From NCBI GenBank assembly GCA_028826165.1, contig JAPDFW010000089.1:62001-126000 (forward strand): a DNA stretch of 64,000 nucleotides. Direction: 5' to 3'. Positions 15,248-26,700 of the stretch are shown piece by piece. This DNA is from Anaeramoeba ignava (Eukaryota > Metamonada > Anaeramoebidae). The number at the start of each line of letters is the position of its first letter. Position 1 is the first letter of the stretch. The notes beneath the pieces were generated by a model. The model did not search any database and was not told where the DNA came from. It was given only the letters and a program-made list of their open reading frames with translations. The translations under genes and the position numbers were made by a program.

Positions 15248-17556
15248 ATGCTTGATTTGGAAGAATTTCAATTATATTCTTGTAGTAGATTATTTGACCC
15301 ACCATTAATTATGACTGGAATGGATGGTTCTACACCTCCAGAACCACCTTCTTATGTTCGACAATCAAACACAAAAGTAAAAACAAAAATAAATAATAAA
15401 AATAAAAAATAAAAATAAAAATAAAAACAAATTGATTTTTCTCAAGTCAAATTTACTTCGAAAATAAATCCCAATTGGAATTAGGCTTTACAAGAAAAAC
15501 CTAAGCCTTCTGTTGTTAGCATTATGACTAAGTTCGTTAATTCTGTCGAATCTGTTTTTGATGGCAAAAATCAATTTGATGGAAATTCAACTTTGAAACA
15601 ATTAGAAAAAATTTTTAAAGGAAATAAAGAAAATGAAGAGAATTTTATTTATGAATGGCTCAAACAAAATAAGCCAAATTTATTACATTATTTTACTCAA
15701 GATCCAAATACAATATTAGCAAATTTATTAATGGATTTATTAAGATATTTTGATTTTATTGAGCCACCTTTTGGTAAATCAATTTTAAATCAATTTTAAA
15801 TCAATTTTAAATCAATTTTAAATCAATTTTAAATCAATTTTAAATCAATTTTAAATCAATTTTAAATCAATTTTATATCAATTTTAAATCAATTTTAAAT
15901 CAATTTTAAATCAATTTTAAATCAATTTTATATCAATTTTAAATCAATTTTATATCAATTTTATATCAATTTTAAATCAATTTTATATCAATTTTATATC
16001 AATTTTATATCAATTTTATATCAATTTTAAATCAATTTTATATCAATTTTAAATCAATTTTATATTAATTTTATATCAATTTGTCAATTTTAAATCAATT
16101 TTATATCAATTTTATATCAATTTTAAATCAATTTTATATCAATTTTAAATCAATTTTATATCAATTTTAAATCAATTTTAAATCAATTTTAAATCAATTT
16201 TAAATCAATTTTATATCAATTTTAAATCAATTTTAAATCAATTTTAAATCAATTTTAAATCAATTTTATATCAATTTTATATCAATTTTATATCAATTTT
16301 AAATCAATTTTATATCAATTTTAAATCAATTTTAAATCAATTTTAATCAATTTTAAATCAAATTTAAATCAATTTTTAAATCAATTTAAATCAATTTTAA
16401 ATCATCAATTTTTTATATCAATTTTTATATCAATTTTATATTAATTTTAAATCAATTTTAATCAATTTTAAATCAATTTTATATTAATTTTAAATCAATT
16501 TTAAATCAATTTTAAATCAATTTTAAATCAATTTTATATCAATTTTATATCAATTTTAAATCAATTTTATATCAATTTTTATATCAATTTTATATCAATT
16601 TTTATATTAATTTTAAATCAATTTTAAATCAATTTTAAATCAAATTTAAATCAATTTTAAATCAAATTTAAATCAATTTTAAATCAATATTAAATCAATT
16701 TTTATATCAATTTTATATCAATTTTATATTAATTTTAAATTAATTTTATATCAATTTTAAATCAATTTTATATCAATTTTATATCAATTTTAAATTAATT
16801 TTAAATCAATTTTAAATCAATTTTATATCAATTTTAAATCAATTTTTATATTAATTTTAAATCAATTTTAAATCAATTTTAAATCAATTTTAAATCAATT
16901 TTTATATCAATTTTATATCAATTTTAAATCAATTTTTATATCAATTTTAAATCAATTTTAAATCAATTTTAAATCAATTTTAAATCAATTTTAAATCAAT
17001 TTTAAATCAATTTTAAATCAATTTTATATTAATTTTAAATCAATTTTATATTAATTTTATATCAATTTTAAATCAATTTTATATCAATTTTATATCAATT
17101 TTATATTAATTTTAAATCAATTTTAAATCAATTTTAAATCAATTTTAAATCAATTTTAAATCAATTTTAAATCAATTTTAAATTAATTTTATATCAATTT
17201 TAAATCAAATTTAAATCAATTTTAAATTAATTTTATATCAATTTTAAATCAATTTTAAATCAATTTTAAATCAATTTTAAATCAATTTTAAATCAATTTT
17301 AAATCAATTTTAAATCAATTTTAAATCAATTTTAAATCAATTTTATATCAAATTTATATCAATTTTAAATCAATTTTAAATCAATTTTAAATCAATTTTA
17401 AATCAATTTTATATTAATTTTAAATCTAAATTTAAAATTATTTTGATCAAAATTTTAGCTCAAGAACAAACAGCATTTCTTGCAGAAACTCAAGGAGAAA
17501 GATTAAAACCAAAAAAAAGTAAATCAAGAATTGCAAGAAGACCAAGAAGAAAATAA
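15248..17556 (+). CDS. Unknown three-exon protein, 171 residues
   Basis: Not recognised. Exons 15248-15376, 15485-15773 and 17459-17556 join in phase. The protein begins MLDLEEFQLYSC. It has a Pro-rich segment (TPPEPPSYV), an alpha-helical middle (LKQLEKIFKGN, WLKQNKPNLLHYF, ILANLLMDLLRYFDFI) and a short basic C-terminal exon (KPKKSKSRIARRPRRK) that looks like a nuclear-localisation or nucleic-acid-binding tail. ATG 15248 follows the usual T-rich stretch. The second intron (15774-17458) is 1.7 kb of satellite. The exons show the codon use of neighbouring genes, so I take it as real. It lies between GSK3 and the hydrogenase on the same strand. Confidence 0.7.
15774..17458 (+). repeat. 11-bp satellite TCAATTTTAAA in intron
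   Basis: About 150 copies of the 11-mer TCAATTTTAAA with an interspersed TATATCAATTT variant. It starts at the GTAAATC donor and ends at the AATTTTAG acceptor. Confidence 0.95.
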
Positions 17557-17798
17557 ATAATTAATTAATTCATCAAATTGTTTCTTTTCTTTTCTTTTCT
17601 TTTCTTTTTTGGATTTTTCTTTTTCTTCTTTTTTCTTTTCTCTTTTGAAACAGGTTAAATAATGAACAAGAAATTATTATTTTTGTTTCTTTTTTTTTTT
17701 TTGATTTTCGATTTTATGAAAAAATTTTTTTTTCCAATTCATTATTTCATTTTTTTTTTTTTCAAATTCTTTCTCTTTTCTTTTTTTAAAAAAAAAAA
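17557..17798 (+). promoter_or_regulatory. Pyrimidine-rich 5' flank of hydrogenase gene
   Basis: 242 bp with strong plus-strand T/C bias: a (TTTTC)n run at 17580-17620 and long T tracts ending in TTTTTAAAAAAAAAAATG. The same T-rich then A-rich arrangement precedes many start codons in this window. A promoter role is inferred from position only. Confidence 0.4.
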
Positions 17799-19661
17799 AT
17801 GCAATACTTACATTTAATTCCCAAACTTACCAAACAAAAAAACTACACAATTTTCAAACAAACTATTGCAAACGAATTCAAAAAAACAACTGAAAAAATA
17901 AAAAAAACAATAAAAGTAGAAATCAACAAGAAAGAATACGAAGCAGAAGACGGCATGAGTGTACTTGAACTATGCCGCAAACAAGGAATACCAGTGCCCA
18001 CATTATGCTATCATCCCATGCTTGAGCCAGTAGGGAAATGCCGGCTTTGCCTTGTAGAGATTGACAAGTCAGGAAAGCTTGTGCCATCGTGTGTGACCCC
18101 ATTAAAAAACGGGATGAAAATTGAGACAAACACTGAGAGGATCAGAAAAACGGTGAAAACAAATATCGAGCTCCTTCTTTCCAGCCACCCGCATGAGTGC
18201 ACCACTTGTGAGTCTGGAGATCGATGTGAGTTGCAGAAATTAGCCTATATGTATGACGCTAAAGGAAAATTCCCGGCAAACCCAAAAGAGGAAAATAAAA
18301 GCGATCAAGAAGAAGCCGTTGACAAAAGTTCACCTTCTCTTGTGCGAGATATGAACAAGTGCATTCTATGCGGGAGATGTGTGAGGGCATGCTCCGCTTT
18401 ACAAGGAATGAACATTCTCGGAATTGCCGGGAGAGGGGACACTTCTGTTCCAGAAACTCTTTTTAATTCCCCATTAAACACGACTGATTGTATTAATTGT
18501 GGACAGTGTTCTTTCTATTGTCCAGTGGGGGCAATAACAGAGAATTCGAGTGTGAAAGAGGTGAACGATCTTTTGCACGACAAGAAGCAGAAAGTTGTTG
18601 TTTTCCAGACAGCGCCAGCAACGCGGGTGGCCATCAGCGAGGAGTTTGGGTTTGAGCCGGGAACCATATCCACAGGAAGGCTCGTAACCGCGTTGAAGAG
18701 ACTCGGTGCAGACTATGTATTCGATACAAACTTCACTGCTGATCTCACAATTATGGAAGAAGGCAGCGAACTTTTGGATCGGATCAAAAATAACGGTGTT
18801 CTTCCCATGTTCACCTCTTGTTGTCCTGCTTGGATCAATCTTGTCGAACAATCTTATCCTGAGCTCATCCCTAATCTTTCTTCTGCGAGATCCCCTCAAG
18901 GAATGCTTTCTTCACTGATCAAAAGATATTGGGCCAAAAAGAAACAAATCCACGAAAAAAATGTAGTCGTCATTTCCGTTATGCCTTGCACTGCGAAAAA
19001 GGACGAGGCCAAAAGAAAGCAGCTCACGCTCGACGATGGGTCTCAAGAAACCGACTACGTCCTTACTACTCGTGAGCTCGGAAAGCTTATTAAATTGAAC
19101 AGCATCTCTTTCGCTTCTCTTCCCGAAACTCCCCATGATAATCCCCTTGGTGAATCTACTGGTGCAGCTGTTATTTTTGCCAACACAGGCGGCGTTATGG
19201 AGGCTGCTCTTCGTACTGCTTACGAACTTGGCACCGGAAAGCCACTCCCAACCCTTGATTTCCAACCTGTGAGAGGTTTTACCGCGATCAAAGAGGCTGA
19301 CATCGATTTCAATGGCATCCAGCTCAAAGTGGCTGTTGTTCATGGTGCTGTTAATATTCATGAGTACATCAAAAAAATGAAGGCTGGTCTTTTTAAACAC
19401 CATTTTGTTGAGTTCATGGTTTGCAAAGGTGGTTGTATTGGTGGCGGCGGTGAGCCTAAATCTATTTCTGATGATTATCTTCTTAAAAGAATGCAAGGTG
19501 TTTATAAGATTGATAATATTTTGGGTGTTAGGAAATCTCATGAAAATCCTTCTGTTCAAGCTCTTTATAAAGATTTTCTTCAAAAGCCTTTATCTCATAC
19601 TTCTCATAAACTTCTTCATACACACTATGAAGATCGAAAGAAGAAAAACGAAAAGAAATGA
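17799..19661 (+). CDS. HydA: [FeFe]-hydrogenase
   Basis: 620 residues; catalyses reversible proton reduction to H2, usually with ferredoxin as electron donor, in hydrogenosome-type organelles or cytosol. Domains in order: a basic N-terminal extension (1-38) compatible with an organellar presequence; a plant-type [2Fe-2S] domain (C70, C81, C84, C98); a His-Cys3 cluster (H130, C134, C137, C143); two [4Fe-4S] motifs (C188/C191/C194/C198 and C231/C234/C237/C241); and the H-cluster domain with FTSCCPAW (C341, C342), MPCTAKKDEA (C397) and CKGGCIGGGGEP (C542, C546). This is the M3-type architecture, complete. No intron. The body of the gene has many G/C-ending codons, unlike everything around it, while the first ~130 bp and the last ~250 bp resemble the host. 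Accessory maturases are not in this window. Confidence 0.97.
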   Translation: MQYLHLIPKLTKQKNYTIFKQTIANEFKKTTEKIKKTIKVEINKKEYEAEDGMSVLELCRKQGIPVPTLCYHPMLEPVGKCRLCLVEIDKSGKLVPSCVTPLKNGMKIETNTERIRKTVKTNIELLLSSHPHECTTCESGDRCELQKLAYMYDAKGKFPANPKEENKSDQEEAVDKSSPSLVRDMNKCILCGRCVRACSALQGMNILGIAGRGDTSVPETLFNSPLNTTDCINCGQCSFYCPVGAITENSSVKEVNDLLHDKKQKVVVFQTAPATRVAISEEFGFEPGTISTGRLVTALKRLGADYVFDTNFTADLTIMEEGSELLDRIKNNGVLPMFTSCCPAWINLVEQSYPELIPNLSSARSPQGMLSSLIKRYWAKKKQIHEKNVVVISVMPCTAKKDEAKRKQLTLDDGSQETDYVLTTRELGKLIKLNSISFASLPETPHDNPLGESTGAAVIFANTGGVMEAALRTAYELGTGKPLPTLDFQPVRGFTAIKEADIDFNGIQLKVAVVHGAVNIHEYIKKMKAGLFKHHFVEFMVCKGGCIGGGGEPKSISDDYLLKRMQGVYKIDNILGVRKSHENPSVQALYKDFLQKPLSHTSHKLLHTHYEDRKKKNEKK

Positions 19662-20158
19662 TTTAAAATCAAAAACAAAATCAAATCAATTTAGAAAAAG
19701 AATTTAGAAAATCAATTTAATTTAAATCAATTTAGAAAAAGAATTTAAATTTAGAACAATTTAAAAAAACAATTTAAAATCAAATCAACTTAGAAAATCA
19801 ATTTAAATTCAAATCAATTTAAAATCAAATCAACTTAAAAAATCAATTTAAATTCAAAACAATTTAGAAAAAGAATTTAGAAAATTAAATCAAATCAATT
19901 TAGAAAATTAATTCAAATCAATTTAAAATCAAAACAATTTAAAATCAAAAACAAAATCAAATCAATTTAAATTCAAAACAATTTAAAAAATCAATTTAAA
20001 AACAAATCAATTTAAATTTAAATCAATTTAGAAAAACAATTTAAATTTAAAACAATTTAAATAAATCTAATAATATTTTCTTTATTAATAAAGAAAATTA
20101 ATCAAAAAGAAATGATAATAATTTTAATTTTAATTTTAATAATTTTAATAATTTTAAA
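19662..20158. repeat. Irregular AATCAATTTAGAAAA repeats
   Basis: 497 bp of imperfect repeats (CAATTTAGAAAAAGAATTT, AAATCAATTTAAATTC) between the convergent hydrogenase and GRAM-like genes. No coding potential is seen. Confidence 0.7.
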
Positions 20159-23100
20159 TTATTTTCTATTTTGTGCTTTCACTTGTCGAAGTTGTTGTGA
20201 AAATGTTGCTTTTTCTTCTTCATTTCTAAATTGAATAATTGATTTATTTTTTGAATCTGAAAAACGAATAACTGTTTCTTTTTTTGGATGTTTAGAAACT
20301 TTAAGATTAATTGTTTGAAATAAATATTTTGTTTTTTGATCTTTTGAAATTAATTTAACTAAATTATCTTCAATAACTAATTCAGCATTTGTAATTGGCT
20401 TAAAATTATTTGAAAGAATTTTAACTGAGAAATTATCACTTTGTTGTTTTAATTGTAAATTTCCATTTTGATATTGAAAATTTAATATATTTTTATTTGG
20501 AATTTTTATTGGTTTAATTGGATTTGGTGGATCAATTCCTTTTATTGGTTTTTCTTTTAAATTTTGTTTTAAATTTGATTCTGATTTTGATAATGATTTT
20601 GAATTCGAATTTGATTTTGATTTTGATTTTGAATTTGAATTTGAATTTGATTTTGAATTTGATTTCGAATTTAATTTTGAATCTGATTTTGATAAAGGAT
20701 TTGATTTTGAATTTGATTTTTCTTGTGAATTTGAATCATCAGATGATTCTAATTTAATTTCATTTCCAGAAACAATACTAGTTTTACTTGTTGATGAAGT
20801 TATTGAATTTTCTTTTGAATTTGAATTTTGTTTTAAATTTGAATTTTGTTTTAAATTTGAATTTTGTTTTAAATTTGATTCTGATTTTAAATTTGATTCT
20901 GATTTTGATAATGATTTTGAATTTGATTCTGGTTTTTTCATATTAAAAAAAGAAATTGCTTTTTGAGGATAATTTGAAGATTTTTTTTTCGTTTTTTTCA
21001 TAACTTGTTGTGATTTGGATTTCTTTTGAATCTTTTCTGGATTTGTTTCTAAATTGGATAAAATATATTGAATTTTCCCAATAAAGGAATGATAATCATG
21101 TTCAGAAATCATTGAAAATATATATTGTTTTGATATTAAATCCAATTTAAGAATCCATTTACATTGTAATTCATTTTCATTTAAATTTTCATTTTCGTTT
21201 TCATTTTGATTTTCATTGAAATTTTCATTGAAATTGTTGGAATCGCTAAGTCTCGATAACCCAATAACAGAATGAAATTTATGAAAATATTCCTCGTTTT
21301 TTTGTTGAAAAACTATATCAGATTTTTCAGGCTCAAACCGAAAAATTGATCTGATTGCAAAATCGGATTTCAAACAAAGAACTTCAAATTCATTTTCATT
21401 GACTAAATGCTTTTCTTTCTCTTCTTCTTTTTTTTTAGTATCCAAACAATTTTCAACTTCGCTTTTCTTTTTTTCTATTTTTTCTAAAAAAAATTGTTTC
21501 TCTTCTTTTGTTTGAAAAAGCTCAAAGAAAATTGAAGTTGGAGCTTCTAATTTAACAAGACAAATATCTATATCATCCAAACTAGAAATCTTGCCAAATA
21601 AATTGTGAAAAAAAAGAAACATCAAATCAAAATGAGAAAAAAAAAATTTTTCGAAACAAATTTCAAACATTTCAAATTTTACTTGTAAATCCGAATAGCA
21701 AATTTTTTCTTGAATAAACGAGATAATTTTTAAATAGCTCTTCCCAAATACTAATGTATCAAAATTTGTTAACATATATTTGCCTTCATTTCCTTTTTTC
21801 AAAGATTGGTTTGTATTTTTACAACAATAATCAAACAACAATTCAAACGTTGTAAAATCCTCAAGATTTTTAAACTCAAAAATCATGGATTTGTTTTTTA
21901 AAACTAAACGAGCCACGCTATTTCTTTCCAAAAGCTGGAACTAAATTTAATTTTAGCAATTAAAGTAATTGGAATCAATATTTTGGAATAAACCTGTAAA
22001 GTTTGAATTTAAATTTGATAATTAAAGTACTTCTTTAACATGAGATAACGGAACCACAAAAACAAATCTAACATTTGTGATTAATAAAAAATCCTTTGAT
22101 AGCGCAAGCAGAGTTCTTTCGAAAATAGGTTCAAAACTTGAAGAAAGCATTTGAACTGAAAAAGAAACTCGATTTTTAAATGGATCATCTAAATTTGGTT
22201 TTCTGGATAATTGCTGATATAGCATTATTAATTTATCTGACACTTTCTCTCGAATTTGGGTGTATGTTTCATTTATAATTTGTGTAGGTGTGTTTATAAG
22301 TGTTTCTGGTAATATTTCATTGATGTTTTTGGGTAATTCTGTTGATAAATATGAAATAGGAAGAATTTGAGAAATGTTTTGTATTTGTTGGAATGGAGCA
22401 TGCGCTTGAAATTCTTTAAAAGCGTGAAGTAAAAGAGAAGTTTCTGAAGAAGAAAAAGAATAGATATAAATATTTCCAATTTTTGTTGTAATTTCAATAA
22501 AATTTCTTTCTGAAAGAATTTCCGAAACCTTTACAAAAAAAAAATACCAACAAGAAAAAAGAAAAGAAATTCCATCAATTTTCTTTTTCTTTGTAAATAA
22601 ATTTGTTAAGTTTACAGAAGTTAATCCAGAATATGGACAAAATAAAGTAGGAAAATCATCAGTAATTACTGAAAAATTTCCTCTAGAAAAAACAACCAAA
22701 CATTTACGAAATATCTTTTCACAATAAACAAGTGCTTCAAATTTACATTTTCCTAAGCTTAAAAATCTTGTTGTGATCGCACTTAACTCCTCGTTTTCTT
22801 TTCAATTTTAGCATAAAATAAATAAATTAATTTAATTTCTATTATTCATTCATTTCAAAAGTATCTAAGCATCATTATAATTTTCTTATTCATTTTATTT
22901 GAATTTTCTCAAATAAAATTGTGTTGAAATTCTTTATCAAATTGATATCTTATCATTTTTTTTTCTTGCTTGAAAACAATTATTATAAAATTGGAACAGA
23001 TGCTTAAATACTTTGAATGAAGATAATAACAAATAACTAAATAAATACCGCTTAAAATTGTTCCAAAAATTTGAAAATTTGAACTAACAATTTCATCTAA

Positions 23101-23595
23101 AGAATGATAAATTTTTTTTAAACTAAATAATTTAAGTAAAATAAACCGTTCCTTTCTGATCTTTAACAGAAATAAGAAAGTAATTTTCATTCAATAAATT
23201 AATTCTAACTAAATTTTCTTGGCGAATAGATGTTAATATCTATTTAATTTAAAAAGAAAGAACAAATTTTTTTTTTAAATTTTGAATTTTCAAATTATTT
23301 TTTTAATTAATTTTTTTTTTAACTTGAATATCATTATAATTTATTAATAATGCTTCATGTTTTTGTGTTAAATCTGATTTTATTCTTAAATTATGTGGAA
23401 GAAATTCAATAAATCCTTTTTTATTTGTTTCAAAATGAAAATCAACCTAAAATGAAAAAAGAAAAAAAGAATTTTTTTTTGAGAATTTTAATTTGACATT
23501 TTATTTGGAAATTTTAAATTGACTTTAATTTTAAAAGAATTTGAAGAAAAATTCTTTTTAATTTTATTAATTAATTGAGGAATTTCTTTTTGCAT
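20159..23595 (-). CDS. Multi-exon protein with GRAM/PH-like repeats
   Basis: Large minus-strand gene, not assigned to a named family. Supported exons are 23524-23595 (MQKEIPQLINKIK), 23324-23446, 23147-23239, one covering about 22031-22820 and the last, 20159-21934. The 22030/21935 intron (GTACTT...CCAG) joins in phase (HVKE|LLERNSV). Exons between 22909 and 23146 could not be resolved. Several segments read like GRAM/PH strands, for example LLITNVRFVFVVPLSHVKEV followed by ARLVLKNKSMIFEFKNLEDF with an adjacent helix, and a final segment near the C-terminus. Between them lie coiled-coil and (Ser/Lys/Asn)-rich low-complexity runs. Likely a membrane- or phosphoinositide-associated scaffold; this is inference. 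The gene is divergent from the ABHD17-like gene. Confidence 0.6.
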
Positions 23596-23788
23596 TTAAT
23601 TAAATAAAAGAAGAAGAAAAAAAATGAAAAATAAAAAGAAGAAAAAATTTAATTTAATTTATTTTTCCCCTTTTTTAATTAATTTTTTTTTTTGATCTTT
23701 TTTTTTTTCATTTTTTTTCTTATTCATTTTTTTTTTTTTTTGCTTTTTAAATAATTAGTTTAATTTTAAAAAATACCGATCAAAACTT

Positions 23789-26700
23789 ATGGGAAATGTT
23801 GTTTCTTCTTTAACTTTTCAACCACCAAAAGAGGTTCCTAAACTAGATTCAACAGCAAAATTTGTGCGAACCAAAAATGGTTTTTCAATTCCGTTACTTA
23901 TTTTTCGACCTCCAAAAGAACCAACTTATAAAACTTCCAGCATTCAAAATAAATATCAGAAATCAATTTCTAATTCTCTTCCTTATACTTTTATTTTTAG
24001 TCATGGAAATTCTGATTCTATTACTTTGATCACTGATTTTGCTGTTGATTTCGTTTTAAAAACAAAATCAAATTTTGTTTTGTATGAATATTGTGGTTAT
24101 CCTTATGCTGAAGGCGAAGTAAGTTTTACTTTCTGAAAAAAAGGGGATTAATTTTAAATCATTATTTAAATTAAATATATATAAATTAAAATATTTAAAT
24201 CAATATTTAAATCAAATATATTTAAATTAAAATATATAAATCAATATTTAAATTAAAATATTTAAATCAATATTTAAATCAAAATTTAAATTAATTAAAT
24301 ATTTAAATTAAAATATTTAAATCAAATATATTTAAATCAAAATATATAAATTAATATATATAAATCAAAATATATAAATCAAATATATTTAAATCAATAT
24401 TTAAATCAAAATATATTTAAATCAAAATATTTAAATTAAATATATTTAAATCAATATATATAAATTAATATATTTAAATTAAAATATTTAAATTAATATA
24501 TTTAAATTAAAATATTTAAATCAAAATATTTAAATCAATATATTTAAATCAAAATATTTAAATCAAAATGTATTTAAATCAAAATCAAAATATTTAAATC
24601 AAAATATTTAAATCAAATATATTTAAATCAAAATATTTAAATCAAAATATTTAAATTAAAATATATAAATTAATATATATAAATCAAAATATTTAAATCA
24701 AAATATTTAAATTAAAATATATAAATCAAAATATTTAAATCAAAATATTTAAATCAAAATATTTAAATTAAATATATTTAAATTAATATATATAAATCAA
24801 AATATATAAATCAAATATATTTAAATTAATATATTTAAATCAAAATATTTAAATCAAAATATATAAATCAATATATATAAATCAAAATATTTAAATCAAA
24901 ATATATTTAAATCGATATATTTAAATCAAAATATATAAATCAAAATATATAAATCAATATATTTAAATTAAAATATATAAATCAAAATACTGTCTTTTTC
25001 ATACATAACGACAAAAGCGAAAAAATTCGCGTTTTAATCATAAAAGAAAAACCGTTAAAAAAATCTATCATTTGAGATTTCATTTTTTAATAATAAAATT
25101 TATTTTATTTTTTTTTTCCTTCCTTTATTCCTCCATTATTAAATGATGCTTTTTTTTCATTTTTTTTTCTTTGTTGTTCGATTTTTTGACTTACATAAAG
25201 ACACTTCTTCTTTTTAAAGATGAACAAATCCTCTTATGAATATTTCAATTCTATTTTTTAATTTAAAAAGCAACAAGGGTTATTTTTTTCCAACTTTTCA
25301 AGTTTTTTTTTGAGTTTTAAGATTTCATTTTTTTTTCAAATTTCATTTTTTTTTCATAACTTTTTGTTTTTTTGTTGTGATGGCCAGATGCAAAAAGAAT
25401 TCAAACAAGAAACCAAAGAAGACTCCAAAAGTAAAATCTGAAAAGACGTAATTATGTTGATATTCTTTGGAAAAATTTTTGAGAAAGTAGAAGAAAAAAG
25501 AAAAGGGGAAGTATTACATATTATGCCAAAAATATAATATTTCCCGCTCAGCATTATCAACTCGTTACTGGAGATGGAAAGAGAGAAGCCCATGAATGAA
25601 AATACAAAAGATGGAAGAGTAGAAGCAAATATAAAAAATAAAAGAATTTTGAAAGAAGATGATGAGAATCAATTATTAGAATTAATACGAGATGATATTT
25701 CTGCTGGAGAATCAATTACACCAAAGCAAATTGGGAAGTTAGCTAAATCTCTTTTTTCTCATCTCGAAAAAAGTCTATCAATTCAAGTTGGATTTATCGA
25801 TTTATGAAGAGAAATAATTTAACATTAAGACAAGCATGCATTCATGAAATTTTCCCTGATGATTTTGATGGGAAAAAGAAGTGGAAGAATTTCTAGAAAT
25901 GACTAAAGATTTGGAAGCAAGATATTCCCATTCTCAAGTATTTAATATGGATGAAACTCATATTGTTTTCGAACCTGAGATTAAAAAGACTGTATCAGAA
26001 AAGGGAAAAAAGCAAGCCCAAATTAAATCTAAAGGAAATCCCAAAGAAGGATGCACAGTAGTGGGATGCATTGGAGCAGATGGGAAACATCTTCCACTAA
26101 CTTTCATTTTGAAAGGAGGTTCTAGAGTTATTAAATGGATTAAGCAGGATATCAGCAATACAAATCTTAAAGGAAATTGTACCTTTTTGCCAATAGTAAG
26201 TCATGGATGACAAGGACAGTTCTAATGAAATGGTTCAAAGAAGTATTTTTACCTAACACTCCCACTCCATGTGCTCTTTTTCTTGATCATTTTAAAGTTC
26301 ATGAAGATAAAACTTTTATTGATTTTGCTTTTAAAAATCAAGTAGAGGTTTTTTTCATTCCTCCTCATTTAACTGGGCAACTTCAACCTTTAGACAAGAT
26401 GATTTTTAGGCAATTTAAATTCAAATATCAAGATGAATTAGAGGAAGAAATTCTATCAGAAGATTCATTAAGAATAAAAAGATTAAAAGTGACAAAAGCA
26501 TGTTTTTCTGCTTGGAATAAAATTGAAGCACATTTATTTGCAAGAGCTTTTCGCAAAAACAGGAATCATTCATGATAATTTAGATTCTTTTGATGAAAAG
26601 TCAGTGATGGATTTTATTGAAACACATTCTGTGAAAAAGATAGAAGCAACTGAAAAAGAGAATTTAAACAAAGAAAAAATAGAAGAAAAAATGAATCTGT

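Noticed and set aside
18474-19583. Long antisense ORFs opposite the hydrogenase
   Set aside because: Explained by the low stop frequency on the complement of a GC-richer gene; no domain content.
17799-19661. Bacterial contamination as source of the hydrogenase
   Set aside because: The gene is flanked by typical host AT-rich DNA and its own ends have host codon use, with no bacterial neighbours.
25354-25593. Minus-strand ORF inside the transposon
   Set aside because: It overlaps the N-terminal transposase fragments in antisense and shows no own features.
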